Assembly (NCBI GenBank): GCA_037200685.1
Contig: JBBCIG010000014.1
Span: 124,001 to 188,000, forward strand
DNA length: 64,000 nt
DNA from: JAJKIP01 sp037200685
GTDB taxonomy: Bacteria; Bacteroidota; Bacteroidia; Chitinophagales; Chitinophagaceae
Direction: 5' to 3'
The notes beneath the pieces are model-generated. The model had not been told where the DNA came from, did no database searches, and was given only the letters and a program-made list of their open reading frames with translations. Shown here in pieces: positions 35,562 through 45,385 of the stretch. Position numbers and translations under genes: made by a program. The first letter of the stretch is position 1; every line of letters starts with the position of its first letter.

Positions 35562-37728
35562 TTGCAAATGAGACTGCTGCGTTATGTTTCTATTCTCCTT
35601 TTCATTGCCGCCTGCAAATCAGAAAAACGTTCTTATACCACCTGGGAATCTTATGGCGGAGGCAATGAAAATATTCATTATTCAAGCCTCACTGAGATTG
35701 ACACTTCTAACGTAGCACAGCTCCAAGCCGCCTGGACTTTTCATACTGGTGACGCGGATACAGCTAAATCTTCGCAGATACAATGCAATCCTATTATCGT
35801 TGATACCGTAGTGTATATTACCTCTCCCACGTTACGGCTATTTGCGATAAATGCGAAAACCGGTAAAGAAATATGGAAATTTAATCCCGACTCTAATTAT
35901 CTCCATGTCGCTTCTTTCAACTTTGGGATAAATAATAACCGTGGTGTTACCTATTGGTCGGATGGAAAAGATGACAAGCGGATTTTCTTTGTCGCCGGCT
36001 CCTTCCTTCATTGCATTGATGCGGTTACTGGAAAATTGATCCCATCTTTTGGCAACAATGGTATTTACGACTTGCACACCGATCTTGACCGCAACGTTGC
36101 CGATCTTTTTATCACAGTTACTTCGCCGGGAATTATTTATAAAGATTTATTCATCATGGGATCACGGGTGGATGAAGGCCCCGCCGCTGCCCCCGGTTAT
36201 ATCCGTGCATTGGATGTACATACTGGAAAATTGCAATGGAAGTTTCATACCATCCCCAAACCCGGTGAATACGGTTATGAAACATGGGAAGACCCGAACG
36301 CATATAAAAATATCGGCGGCGCTAATACATGGAGTGGCTTCTCATTAGATGAAAAAAGAGGAATTCTATTTGCACCTACCGGCTCTGCTTCTTTCGATTT
36401 TTATGGTGGTAAAAGAAAAGGACAGAACCTATTTGCCAATTGTTTACTCGCATTAGATGCAGCCACGGGAAAACGCATCTGGCATTACCAATTTATTCAT
36501 CATGATGTATGGGATTGGGACACGCCTTGTCCTCCTGCACTGGTAACGATAAAAAAAGATGGAAAAGAAGTAGATGCCGTAGCGCAGATAACCAAACATG
36601 GAATGATTTGGTTATTCAACAGGGAAAATGGCGAACCGCTTTACCCCATCAATGAAATACCAGTAGATACGGCCAATGCATTACCCGGAGAAAAATTATC
36701 GCCGACACAACCAATCACTACTTTTAGTAAACCTTTTGCAAGGCAAACATTAAAAGCAGATGAAATCAATCCGTATTTACCCGATACATCAGTCGCCAAA
36801 ATCAAAAAAAAACCTGGAAGCATATGACTTTGGAAAAATGTTTATCGTTCCCGGTAAAAAAACAAGGGTGCAATTGCCCGGCTTTGATGGCGGTGGCGAA
36901 TGGGGCGGCCCATCCTTTGACCCGGAAACAGGTTTGCTATATGTAAACGCTAATCAAATGGGGTGGCTCGTCACCATGGTTGAAAGAAAACCAGGAGTTC
37001 CTAAAAAAGAAACTAATCTCGCGGCAGGTGTACGCCTTTATAAAAAATACTGCCTCACTTGCCATGGTGGTGATAGGAAAGGAACAGGCAATTATCCTTC
37101 TTTGATCAATGTGGGAACAAAATATAAAACAAACGAGGCATTGGAATTATTGAAAAGCGGGCGGAGAATGATGCCTTCATTTGCTTATGTTCCCGATGAA
37201 GAAAAGAAAGCGATTCTTTCGTATGTACTCGAAACAAAATCCGAACAGAAAAAAAATTATATCGCTCCATCCCAGCCAATCGATACATTTCGCAACCTGC
37301 CCTATGCGATGACAGGTTATTATAAATTTATGATGGATGGTTATCCTGCTATCAGTCCGCCATGGGGTACATTAACCGCCATTGATTTAAATACCGGCGA
37401 ACATGTTTGGAAAACAACATTGGGCGAATATCCGGAACTAAAATCCAAAGCAATTGCACCGACAGGCACTGAAAATTATGGAGGTTCTATTGTAACAGCA
37501 GGCGGTCTTTTATTTATCGCCGCGGCAAGAGATGGAAAGATGCGGGCATTTAATAAAAGAACAGGTCAGGTATTATGGGAATATGATCTGCCAGCTCCCG
37601 GTTTCTCCACGCCTTCGATGTATAACATCAATGGCAAACAATATATCGTGATTGCATGTGGTGGTGGAAAGTTGGGAACAAGGTCAAGTGATGCATTTGT
37701 GGCGTTTGCGTTGCCGGAGAAAAAATAA
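35562..37728 (+). CDS. PQQ-dependent dehydrogenase with cytochrome c domain, one frame break
   Basis: About 722 residues, lipobox I-A-A-C (Cys18). Beta-propeller repeats begin W-E-S-Y-G-G-G-N-E-N and include L-F-A-I-N-A-K-T-G-K-E-I-W, A-L-D-V-H-T-G-K-L-Q-W and D-T-P-C-P-P-A-L-V. A single heme site C-L-T-C-H-G-G lies near 37050. The propeller closes at Y-I-V-I-A-C-G-G-G-K-L-G-T. This is the layout of membrane-linked quinoprotein glucose/alcohol dehydrogenases. A run of nine A at 36807-36815 is one base too long and splits the gene at K-K-N-L-E-A-Y-D-F-G-K. Confidence 0.92.
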
Positions 37729-37732
37729 TAAA

Positions 37733-38424
37733 ATGAAATCATTTCTTTCCATAGTATTATTTATATCTGCAATGATGGGTTGTAAGCAGAAGAACATGTC
37801 ATTGGAAGAATTAAGAGATGCGAGATGGGATAGCTTGTTAAGAGGAATTGAATATATCAGTCTTGAAAAAAATACTAGCACATCAGGTTCTATTCAATTT
37901 ACGTTCAAAGGGATTATCAAAAAAAAATACTATTCTGCTTGACGAAGAGGATGCTGCAATGTTATTAGCGCTTTATACCTATGCCAAACCGTTAACAAAT
38001 GAAAAGCTGTCGCATAGCAAAAAAGGTTATTTAAAAATAAACTTTGCCAATATGTTATCGGATTCTTTAGAAGCGAGAATTACCTTAGATCCCCTTTATG
38101 ATACTGTTTCTTTGGCAAAAGATATAGAATTCTTTCGGCAAATAGACGGTGTCCTTGACATAAAATACATTTCAAAAGAAATGGCAAAAAGCGAATATCT
38201 CGCAGATGGAAACGAAAGCTGGGATAAAGTGTTAAAAGATAATCCGCTACCCCAATCATTTGAATTGAAACTGAATCCTGAAAAAAATCACTTTTGACAA
38301 TTATCTCGATTTCGAAAGTAAAATAAAAGAAAAAGTCCAACTCATTTCCGATATAGCTATGCCTTTAGCGTTGTTGAAAGGATTTGAAAAGAAGTATTAT
38401 ATTTTAGAATATTATCGGCCTTAG
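37733..38424 (+). CDS. Lipoprotein with a lone FtsX extracellular-type domain, two frame breaks
   Basis: About 230 residues, lipobox M-M-G-C (Cys17). The central part has the FtsX extracellular-domain signature: G-V-L-D-I-K-Y-I-S-K-E, K-S-E-Y-L-A-D-G, and K-D-N-P-L-P-Q-S-F-E-L-K-L. No permease helices follow; the tail continues F-E-S-K-I-K-E-K-V-Q and ends I-L-E-Y-Y-R-P. Indels sit in A runs near 37919 and 38285 (restoring N-T-I-L-L-D-E-E-D and E-K-I-T-F-D-N-Y). FtsX ECDs bind cell-wall hydrolase activators, so a similar binding role in the envelope is possible. Confidence 0.72.
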
Positions 38425-38452
38425 GATATAAAAAGACAATCATTTTAATTCA

Positions 38453-40174
38453 TTACAATTTCATATCCCCAATAATCGCCTTAATCTTCCCATCCAATTC
38501 CTTATTCACTTTATCAAAATCTCCCGCATTCTTCAACTTCGTATTCACGCTGAAATAGAATTTGATCTTTGGCTCCGTACCACTCGGCCTTGCGGATATC
38601 TTACTTTCATCCGCTAAAATAAATTGCAACACATTTGATTTTGGCAATGTAATTTTCCACTCTTCGCCTGTTTTCAAATTCTTTCCTTTCTGCAATTCAT
38701 AATCCAGCAATTCCACCACATCAGAACCATTAATCACTTTCGGCGGGTTATTGCGATAGCTCTCCATCATCGCCGCGATCTGCTGCTGGCCATCCATCCC
38801 TTTTTTTGTAATAGAAATCAGGTCTTCTTTATAAAAACCATATTGGATATACAAATCAACAAGCTTATCAAACAATGTCTTTCCTTTTTCCTTTTCATAC
38901 GCCGCCATCTCGCACAACAATGCCACAGCGCTGACAGCATCTTTATCCCTGATCTGGTCGCCGATCATCAATCCAAAACTTTCTTCCCCGCCAATGATAT
39001 AATTTTCTTTTCCCTCTTTCTCACGGATCATTTCAGCTATCCACTTAAAGCCCGTCAATACATTATAACAAGACACGCCATTGCCTTCGGCAATACGATT
39101 AATCATCCCGGTCGTTACAATCGTCGTGATCACCATATCATTTTTCTTCGCAACACCTTTTGTCTTCCTCGCTTCCATCACATAATTAAATGCTAGCACA
39201 GCAGTTTGGTTGCCGTTCATCAGCACCCATTCACCATGATTATTTTTTATACCAATACCTACCCTGTCTGCATCCGGGTCAGTACCTAATAAAATATCGG
39301 CATCCAGTTCTTTCGCTTTTTGCAAACCGATACTCATCGTTTCTTTTTCTTCGGGGTTTGGATATACCACCGTCGGAAAATTTCCATCCGGTTCACTTTG
39401 TTCTTTTACAATATTTACATTGGTAAAACCAAATCGTTTCAATACTTCCGGCACCAGTTTTATTCCCGTACCATGAATCGGCGTATACACAATTTTCAAA
39501 TCATGCTGCTTGGCGATCACTTCCGGGTACACACTCAATCCTTTCACCATCGTCATATACGCTTCGTCCACTTCTTTACCGATCAGTGTAATATTTTTCT
39601 CACCGCCGCTCCATTTCACATCGTCCAGCGAACCGATTTTTTCTACTTCCTTAATTACATTTTTATCATGCGGTGGCACCAATTGGCCGCCATCCACCCA
39701 ATACGCTTTATATCCATTATATTCTTTGGGGTTATGCGAAGCCGTACACACCACACCACCCTGGCATTTTAAATGACGGATAGCAAAAGATAACTCAGGC
39801 GTTGGCCGCAAACTTTCAAACAAAAAAACTTTTATACCATTCGCCGCGAAAACATTCGCTGTTGTCTCCGCAAAGAATCGGCTGTTATTGCGGCTGTCAT
39901 GTGCAATCGCCACTCTTACTTCATCGTCCGGGAAAGATTTTTTCAGGTAATTCGCATAACCCTGCGTCGCCATCCCCACCGTATATTTATTCATACGGTT
40001 CGTACCCACTCCCATAATGCCGCGAAGGCCACCCGTACCAAATTCCAGGTTGCGGTAAAAAGAATCCGCCAGCTCCACTTCGTTTCCCTGTAATAATTTT
40101 ATCGCATCTTTTGTTGCCTGGTCAAAATTTCCATTGAGCCAGTTATTGACTTTACTCTGAATCGCAGCGTCCAT
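38453..40174 (-). CDS. Phosphoglucomutase/phosphomannomutase
   Basis: 573 residues of the alpha-D-phosphohexomutase family. The phosphoserine loop is T-A-S-H-N-P-K-E-Y-N-G, the metal loop is G-T-D-P-D-A-D-R-V-G, the sugar loop is G-G-E-E-S-F-G, and the phosphate-binding loop is R-P-S-G-T-E-P-K-I-K. It interconverts hexose 1- and 6-phosphates. Length and motifs fit the PgcA/PGM2-like long branch. Frame intact. Confidence 0.95.
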   Translation of the reverse strand: MDAAIQSKVNNWLNGNFDQATKDAIKLLQGNEVELADSFYRNLEFGTGGLRGIMGVGTNRMNKYTVGMATQGYANYLKKSFPDDEVRVAIAHDSRNNSRFFAETTANVFAANGIKVFLFESLRPTPELSFAIRHLKCQGGVVCTASHNPKEYNGYKAYWVDGGQLVPPHDKNVIKEVEKIGSLDDVKWSGGEKNITLIGKEVDEAYMTMVKGLSVYPEVIAKQHDLKIVYTPIHGTGIKLVPEVLKRFGFTNVNIVKEQSEPDGNFPTVVYPNPEEKETMSIGLQKAKELDADILLGTDPDADRVGIGIKNNHGEWVLMNGNQTAVLAFNYVMEARKTKGVAKKNDMVITTIVTTGMINRIAEGNGVSCYNVLTGFKWIAEMIREKEGKENYIIGGEESFGLMIGDQIRDKDAVSAVALLCEMAAYEKEKGKTLFDKLVDLYIQYGFYKEDLISITKKGMDGQQQIAAMMESYRNNPPKVINGSDVVELLDYELQKGKNLKTGEEWKITLPKSNVLQFILADESKISARPSGTEPKIKFYFSVNTKLKNAGDFDKVNKELDGKIKAIIGDMKL

Positions 40175-40275
40175 ATTAAAATTTTATAGTTTATTAGTGG
40201 TACTAAAGGGGGGATGAAGTTATCAATTTTTCAGCGTACAAATCTACAACAGCAAATGAAACGTATTTTTGTTTA

Positions 40276-41338
40276 ATGAGGTCGTCGGCATTACTACTAG
40301 CATCGTCTGTTGTTGAGCGAAGCGAAATCCCGATGCAATCGGGACGGCGCATTATTAACCCAGCTGCATTACTACTAGCATCTTCCGTTGCGACGCTCCA
40401 TTCATCGTTCCGTTCCCTGCTCAGCATTTTCGTACTTATCCTCGTTTGTTCCACCAGTTCTTTTTCACAGGATTCAACTTCATTAGCTGCAAAATATAAA
40501 AACCGCCAATGGCTGATCGGCGGCATTAAACGTTGCCGGTTATGGCAGTTCTCTTATTATATTAAACAATACCTGGTATAGAAATTCAGCCCGCACTTCG
40601 TTTCATACATTTAATGACAGCAAAGAATGGTTACAGGTAGATAAACTGGGCCATGCATGGGCCGCTTATAATACAGGCAAAGTTTCAACAGCGATGTGGG
40701 AATGGGCTGGCCTACCACACAAAAAAGCAGTTTGGATTGGCGGATTAAGCGGCGCCGCTTATTTAACCGCTGTTGAATTTTTAGACGCTCATTCTGCAAA
40801 ATGGGGCTGGAGCTGGAGCGATATCGGCGCCAATGTTTTCGGCTCGGCGCTTTTTATGGGACAGGAATTTTTATGGGATGAACAACGCATTCAATTCAAA
40901 TTTTCTTTTCATAAAAACAAATACAACGATCCGCAGCTGCAACAAAGAGCGAATGATCTTTTTGGCAAAAGCTGGTATGAAAGAATGCTGAAAGATTATA
41001 ATGCGCAGGCTTATTGGTTCAGCGCTAACCTCAAATCATTTTTTCCAAAAAGCAATTTACCGGCATGGTTAAATATGGCGGTTGGTTATGGTTCAGGCGG
41101 CATGTTTGGCGGTTTTGAAAATAAATGGACGGATCATCTTGGCAATAACATCAGCCGTTACGACATTCAGCGAACCCGCCAGTTCTATTTATCGCCTGAC
41201 ATTGATTTCACTAAAATAAAAACCAACAGCAAGTTCCTCCGCACCACTTTTTCTTTTTTAAATGCATTCAAATGCCCCGCACCTGCATTAATGCTCGATT
41301 CAAAAGGCAAATTGAAAGCTTATGCTTTATACTTTTGA
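40276..41338 (+). CDS. DUF2279 protein with repeat-derived N-terminus, one frame break
   Basis: After an indel near 40530 the body reads V-A-G-Y-G-S-S-L, F-N-D-S-K-E-W-L-Q-V-D-K-L-G-H-A-W-A-A-Y, and W-S-D-I-G-A-N-V-F-G-S, the DUF2279 (YfiM-like) pattern with several hydrophobic segments. The signal sequence I-F-V-L-I-L-V-C-S-T-S-S-F-S is preceded in frame, with no other start codon, by translated DR-A repeat (A-A-L-L-L-A-S-S-V-A-T-L). ATG 40276 or 40333 are the candidates. Probable envelope protein. Confidence 0.7.
40278..40435 (-). repeat. DR-A dispersed repeat, two units, fused to DUF2279 gene
   Basis: Two units in minus orientation: CATTACTACTAGCATCGTCT with a hairpin TCCCGATGCAATCGGGA, then GCTGCATTACTACTAGCATC, GTTGCGACGCTCCATTCATC and CCTGCTCAGCATT. 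The second unit runs into the signal peptide of the DUF2279 gene. Confidence 0.88.
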
Positions 41339-41355
41339 TCCGATAGCTATCGGAT
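41338..41355. terminator. Palindrome after DUF2279 gene
   Basis: ATCCGATAGCTATCGGAT is a perfect 18-bp palindrome followed by TTCGATTTTT. Its GATAGCTATC centre is shared with the DR-A hairpin module. It lies between convergent genes. Confidence 0.55.
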
Positions 41356-41395
41356 TTCGATTTTGACTTTTTGACTTCTTTGACCTTTTGACTTA

Positions 41396-42505
41396 CTAAT
41401 GGACATCTTTCCCTTCTTCTAGCTTCTTAATCATCGCCGCTACATTCGTTTTATTAATGTCATCCGGCGCCAGCGGTAAAGCAGCCTTCAAATAGGCCAA
41501 CGCTTTTTTATAATCATTCATCGCTGAATAGACCCGCCCCATGCCCACATTAGTTGTAAATACATTCGGCGCCTTATCATAATTCATTTTAAATATCTTA
41601 AAAGCTTCCTGCGTTCGTTTTTGGTTCAGCAAAGCACGGCCGTACTGGTGCACTTCATTCACCGTTCCAAATGGTATAGCTTCTTCCATCACTTTCTTCG
41701 CTTCATCAGGTTTGTTCATTTTCATTAATACCGCGGCTTTGGTGCTGAGCGTTTGAAAATTCTTCACACCCATCACCCGGAAATAAATAGCCCTGTCCAT
41801 CCACGCCAGCGCCTGTTCAAGTTCAATATTATTAGTAATACAATAATTAGCGGCGGACATAAAATCATAAAACGGTCTTGTTGTTCTTAATTCACTCTTA
41901 AAAGAAGCGATCTGCAGTTGCTGCACATCGGCTTCCACTTTAAAAGGAATTCTTCTTTTCTCCCATGACATTGCAATCACCGCGGAGTTAGGAGTTTCAT
42001 CGGCAAAATCATACCGGAGCCATTCCACACTTTTATCCAGTGTTTCATTTTTTACTTTTACCCGCAACGCATCCTGTGTTGAATCGTAATAAAAACTTCC
42101 CCATGAACTATTTACTTTAGAAAAAATCAATGTGCTTTCCGTTTCGCCCAATGCAATAAAAAATCCATAAGTACCCGCCGGCAAATCTTTTCCTTCAATC
42201 CGCACCGGGTGTGAAAATGACAACGTTGTATTTTCATTAGCACCTGCCCTCCATGGTGCGGCATAACTGGTACCATGACCCTGATCAGCAAATCCATAAT
42301 GCGCAACAGGCGTATTCCATATTTTCCCTTCACGGCCTTTTACACCCGGGCGGCTATAAGCAATCCCTATTTTCACAATACCGATCTGCTCGGAGATGCT
42401 GGCTTTTTTATTGCCACCGTCCGGCTCTAAGGTCAATGGCATTACCTGCGAAAAAGAAATTTTGGAAATAAATAAAATAACGGCAAGAAGAAATGAAGTT
42501 TTCAT
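41396..42505 (-). CDS. DUF2911 protein with C-terminal TPR repeats
   Basis: 369 residues with a signal peptide (cleavage near F-S-Q). Residues about 25-200 are DUF2911: A-S-I-S-E-Q-I-G-I-V, Y-S-R-P-G-V-K-G-R, P-W-R-A-G-A-N-E-N-T-T and L-P-A-G-T-Y-G-F-F. Residues about 240-360 carry TPR-like helices (A-L-A-W-M-D-R-A-I-Y-F, K-A-L-A-Y-L-K-A-A-L-P-L-A-P). A common secreted Bacteroidota protein of unknown role. Confidence 0.9.
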   Translation of the reverse strand: MKTSFLLAVILFISKISFSQVMPLTLEPDGGNKKASISEQIGIVKIGIAYSRPGVKGREGKIWNTPVAHYGFADQGHGTSYAAPWRAGANENTTLSFSHPVRIEGKDLPAGTYGFFIALGETESTLIFSKVNSSWGSFYYDSTQDALRVKVKNETLDKSVEWLRYDFADETPNSAVIAMSWEKRRIPFKVEADVQQLQIASFKSELRTTRPFYDFMSAANYCITNNIELEQALAWMDRAIYFRVMGVKNFQTLSTKAAVLMKMNKPDEAKKVMEEAIPFGTVNEVHQYGRALLNQKRTQEAFKIFKMNYDKAPNVFTTNVGMGRVYSAMNDYKKALAYLKAALPLAPDDINKTNVAAMIKKLEEGKDVH

Positions 42506-42630
42506 TGTTCAGTTAGTTTGGTGAATGTTTGAGTGATCCCCGTGAACAGGTGCAGGAAAGACAGGAAATCTTTTCAAATTCTGAAAAAAGTATCAGCGAA
42601 GTGACAGATTTGGGATGAACGGCAGGAAAT

Positions 42631-43132
42631 TTATTGCAGGTAAGCGCCTAATACATTTTCCTTATCAACTTCTACAAAAATATGTTCCTGCAAAGTAGTG
42701 GCGATAGATAAGCCGATATAATCGGGGCGAACAGGAAATGAATTGTGGCTGCGTTCTACCAGTACCAGTGTTTGAATTTTTTTCGGGTGAAAATCAAGGA
42801 ATGGCTTTAATGCATACAACAGCGTTTTACCACTGTCCGCCACGTCATCAATTAATATGACAACTTTGTTATTAAAGTCAATTTGTTTGCTGAGCGTTAC
42901 TTCTTTCGGCGTTTTCTTTTCGAGGGTAATGGTGATCAGTTCTGTTTTAATAGAACTATCCCTGGCAATCATTTGCTGAATGTTTCTCGCCACCCACGCT
43001 GCCGCTTTCACGGATACCGGCCAGTATCAGCTCTTTTTCATCCGAATTATTCTCAATGATCTCCAGCGCCATACGCCGCAATTTCTTTTCAGCAGTTGAT
43101 TGATCTAAAATATAATTCTTAGTATTTCCCAT
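42631..43132 (-). CDS. Phosphoribosyltransferase (PyrR-like), one frame break
   Basis: About 166 residues from ATG 43132. The PRPP loop is V-V-I-L-I-D-D-V-A-D-S-G-K-T-L-L-Y-A-L and the N-terminal part is K-K-L-R-R-M-A-L-E-I-I-E-N. An indel near 43005-43012 interrupts I-R-E-S-G then A-A-W-V-A-R-N-I-Q-Q. It belongs to the type I PRTase fold; regulator (PyrR) or salvage enzyme cannot be told. It is divergent from the Fe-S protein with about 54 bases between. Confidence 0.85.
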
Positions 43133-43186
43133 AAACTTCAAGTCATTGTGTAACAAACCGTAAATTAGCAATTGTATTCAAACGAT

Positions 43187-44510
43187 ATGCAAATAGCGCA
43201 ACAAATTTTATTTATACTATTAAGTGCCGTGGCGATTGGCCTGTTCACGGTTAATATAAAAAAGATCATCCGCAACATTAACCTTGGCCGTGATGAAAAG
43301 ATCAATGACAACCCGGGCCTGAGATGGAAAAACGTATTCCTGCTCGCTTTTGGGCAAAAGAAAATGTTCCGTAACCCGCTGGTAGCCGTTCTTCATTTTT
43401 TTGTATACGCTGGTTTTATCATTATTAATGTTGAAATACTGGAGATCATATTGGATGGGATTTTAGGCACCCATCGTTTATTCGCTGCCCCGCTGAGAAG
43501 TTTATATTCTTTTCTTATTAATGCATTTGAAATACTGGCTTTCCTGGTCACCCTCGGTTGCGCCATATTTCTTATCCGGAGAAATATTGTAAAACTTAAA
43601 CGTTTCATCAGTAAAGACCTGGATGGCTGGCCAAGAAGTGATGCGAATTATATTTTGCTCACAGAGATTGTGTTGATGACATTATTCCTTACGATGAATG
43701 CCAGCGATACCTTGCTGCAGCAAAGAGCAGTTGGTCATTATGCTGAAAATGCGACAGGCAATTTTATTCTTTCACAATATTTGCAGCCAATATTAAATAA
43801 CCTTGGCAATAATGGATTAGAAATAACAGAACGTGTTTGCTGGTGGCTGCATATCATTGGTGTACTCGCCTTTCTTAATTATTTACCTTATTCCAAGCAC
43901 CTGCATATTATTCTCGCTTTTCCCCAATGCATATTATTCAAGATTAAAACCATTGGGCGAAATGGAGAATATGCCATCCGTTCAAAACGAAGTTTTGTAT
44001 GCGATGCAACCGGAAAAAGCGCCAACAGATGCGGGTAATGAGCCAGTAAAAAAATTCGGAGCTAAAGATATCCCTGATCTCAGTTGGAAAAATGTATTAG
44101 ATGCGTATAGTTGTACGGAGTGTGGCCGCTGCTCCGCTGCTTGTCCTGCTACGCAAACCGGTAAAAAATTATCTCCCCGAAAGATCATGATGGATACAAG
44201 GGACAGGGCGGATGAATTAGGGAAAAATACCAGGGCAAAAAAAGAGGATACAAAAACATTATTGCACGATTATATTTCCGTAGAAGAATTAAGGGCCTGC
44301 ACTACCTGCCAGGCATGTGTAAAAGAATGCCCTGTCAGCATCAGCCCGCTGGATATTATTTTACAATTGCGCCGCTACCTGGTAATGGAAGAAAGCAATG
44401 CGCCACAGGAATGGAACGCCATGTTCAGCAACGTAGAAAATAATTTCGCCCCCTGGAAATTTTCTCCTGATGAAAGGGACAAATGGACGGAAGAAGTTAG
44501 TGGCTTATAG
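43187..44510 (+). CDS. Membrane Fe-S oxidoreductase subunit, one frame break
   Basis: About 440 residues. The N-terminal half has five or six membrane helices in a heme/NarI-like arrangement (L-L-S-A-V-A-I-G-L-F, V-L-H-F-F-V-Y-A-G-F, W-W-L-H-I-I-G-V-L-A-F-L). The C-terminal half has two 4Fe-4S sites: C-T-E-C-G-R-C-S-A-A-C-P and C-T-T-C-Q-A-C-V-K-E-C-P. An indel near 43927 separates them (restored A-F-P-N-A-Y-Y-S-R-L-K). It resembles HdrC/DsrK-type electron carriers. Its usual CCG-domain partner is at 48222. Confidence 0.88.
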
Positions 44511-44542
44511 TTTGCAGTTTTGGGTTTATCACTTTATCTTGA
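44511..44542 (+). promoter_or_regulatory. Candidate promoter (TTTG, 20 bp, TATCTTGA)
   Basis: TTTG at 44511-44514 and TATCTTGA at 44535-44542 with 20 bases between, the same spacing as the lpd candidate; the -7 box has two mismatches. The ATG at 44560 follows. Confidence 0.3.
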
Positions 44543-44559
44543 TGAATTAAAATTATTAC

Positions 44560-45264
44560 ATGAAATATGTTATTGCCATATTTCTTTCTCTATTACTAAC
44601 CAGTGATAGCAAATCACAAACAACATCCTATCCTTTTTATCAATTATACCAACTCGATTCTATTGGCAAATGCTCCTCCATCACCCGGCACTTTGGCGAA
44701 TTATATTTTCAATTCCTGCAACGGGTGGAAGAGCAACTCGATAATGCCGATACCACAACAAAAAGATTAGTGAGAAATTTCGAAGCTGTGTTTGCGCAAT
44801 TTTACATTGATGCCTGCATCGCCTACGAAAATCATTCGCAGGTCCCGTTGCCTGCATGGAGAGGTTATTTTACCAATGCGTCGCTAAAACCTGATCAATA
44901 TAAATTGCTGGGCACGAATGCGCATTTGAATGGTGGGCTGGCGGAAGCTATTGCACATAGTTACACACCGGAAGAATGGAAATCGCTAAAGAAAAAATAT
45001 GTTCTTTTTAATATTTGCCTGAATACCACTTATCATCAATTACGCAAAGAAACCATCCGCAGTAATAAAAAGGCAAGGACTATTTCTGTACTGACACTCG
45101 GTCTAGACAAAATGATCGGCCAATACTACCTATATAAATGGAGAAAACGGCAAATGCGTCTAACCGAGTACTATTTCGCCGGGTCGCCTAAGTATAATAA
45201 ACTGCTCAATAAAGTCAACCGGAAAAAAGAAAGAATTGATAAAATGGTGTGCAACCAGTTATAA
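44560..45264 (+). CDS. DUF5995-like secreted protein
   Basis: 234 residues with a signal peptide (L-S-L-L-L-T-S-D-S-K-S-Q). The centre has F-A-Q-F-Y-I-D-A-C and L-L-G-T-N-A-H-L-N-G-G-L-A-E-A-I, which matches the DUF5995 pattern of a His in a helical core. The C-terminus is very basic. Function unknown. Confidence 0.6.
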   Translation: MKYVIAIFLSLLLTSDSKSQTTSYPFYQLYQLDSIGKCSSITRHFGELYFQFLQRVEEQLDNADTTTKRLVRNFEAVFAQFYIDACIAYENHSQVPLPAWRGYFTNASLKPDQYKLLGTNAHLNGGLAEAIAHSYTPEEWKSLKKKYVLFNICLNTTYHQLRKETIRSNKKARTISVLTLGLDKMIGQYYLYKWRKRQMRLTEYYFAGSPKYNKLLNKVNRKKERIDKMVCNQL

Positions 45265-45272
45265 AAATTTAG

Positions 45273-45374
45273 AACACGGATGACACTGATATATAACGGA
45301 TGTTCACGGATTTTTTTCTCAACTCAATAGAATTATTACAGTATAAAATCAATTTAATCCGTGTCATCCGTGTT
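45273..45374. repeat. 102-bp inverted-repeat element between convergent genes
   Basis: Left arm AACACGGATGACACTGAT, right arm ATCCGTGTCATCCGTGTT: nearly exact reverse complements of about 18 bp. The spacer holds CAATAGAATTATTACAG, a word shared with some DR-A copies. It lies between the convergent genes ending at 45264 and 45386. Confidence 0.8.
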
Positions 45375-45385
45375 GTGTATAATAC

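Noticed and set aside
39320..39772. 150-residue frame opposite the phosphohexomutase
   Set aside because: Antisense to catalytic and metal loops of an intact enzyme; no plausible start signal.
41356..41400. TTTTGACTT-type low-complexity stretches (also near 50180-50250, 31060-31160 and 60415-60445)
   Set aside because: Degenerate word runs without conserved structure; no function can be argued from the sequence.
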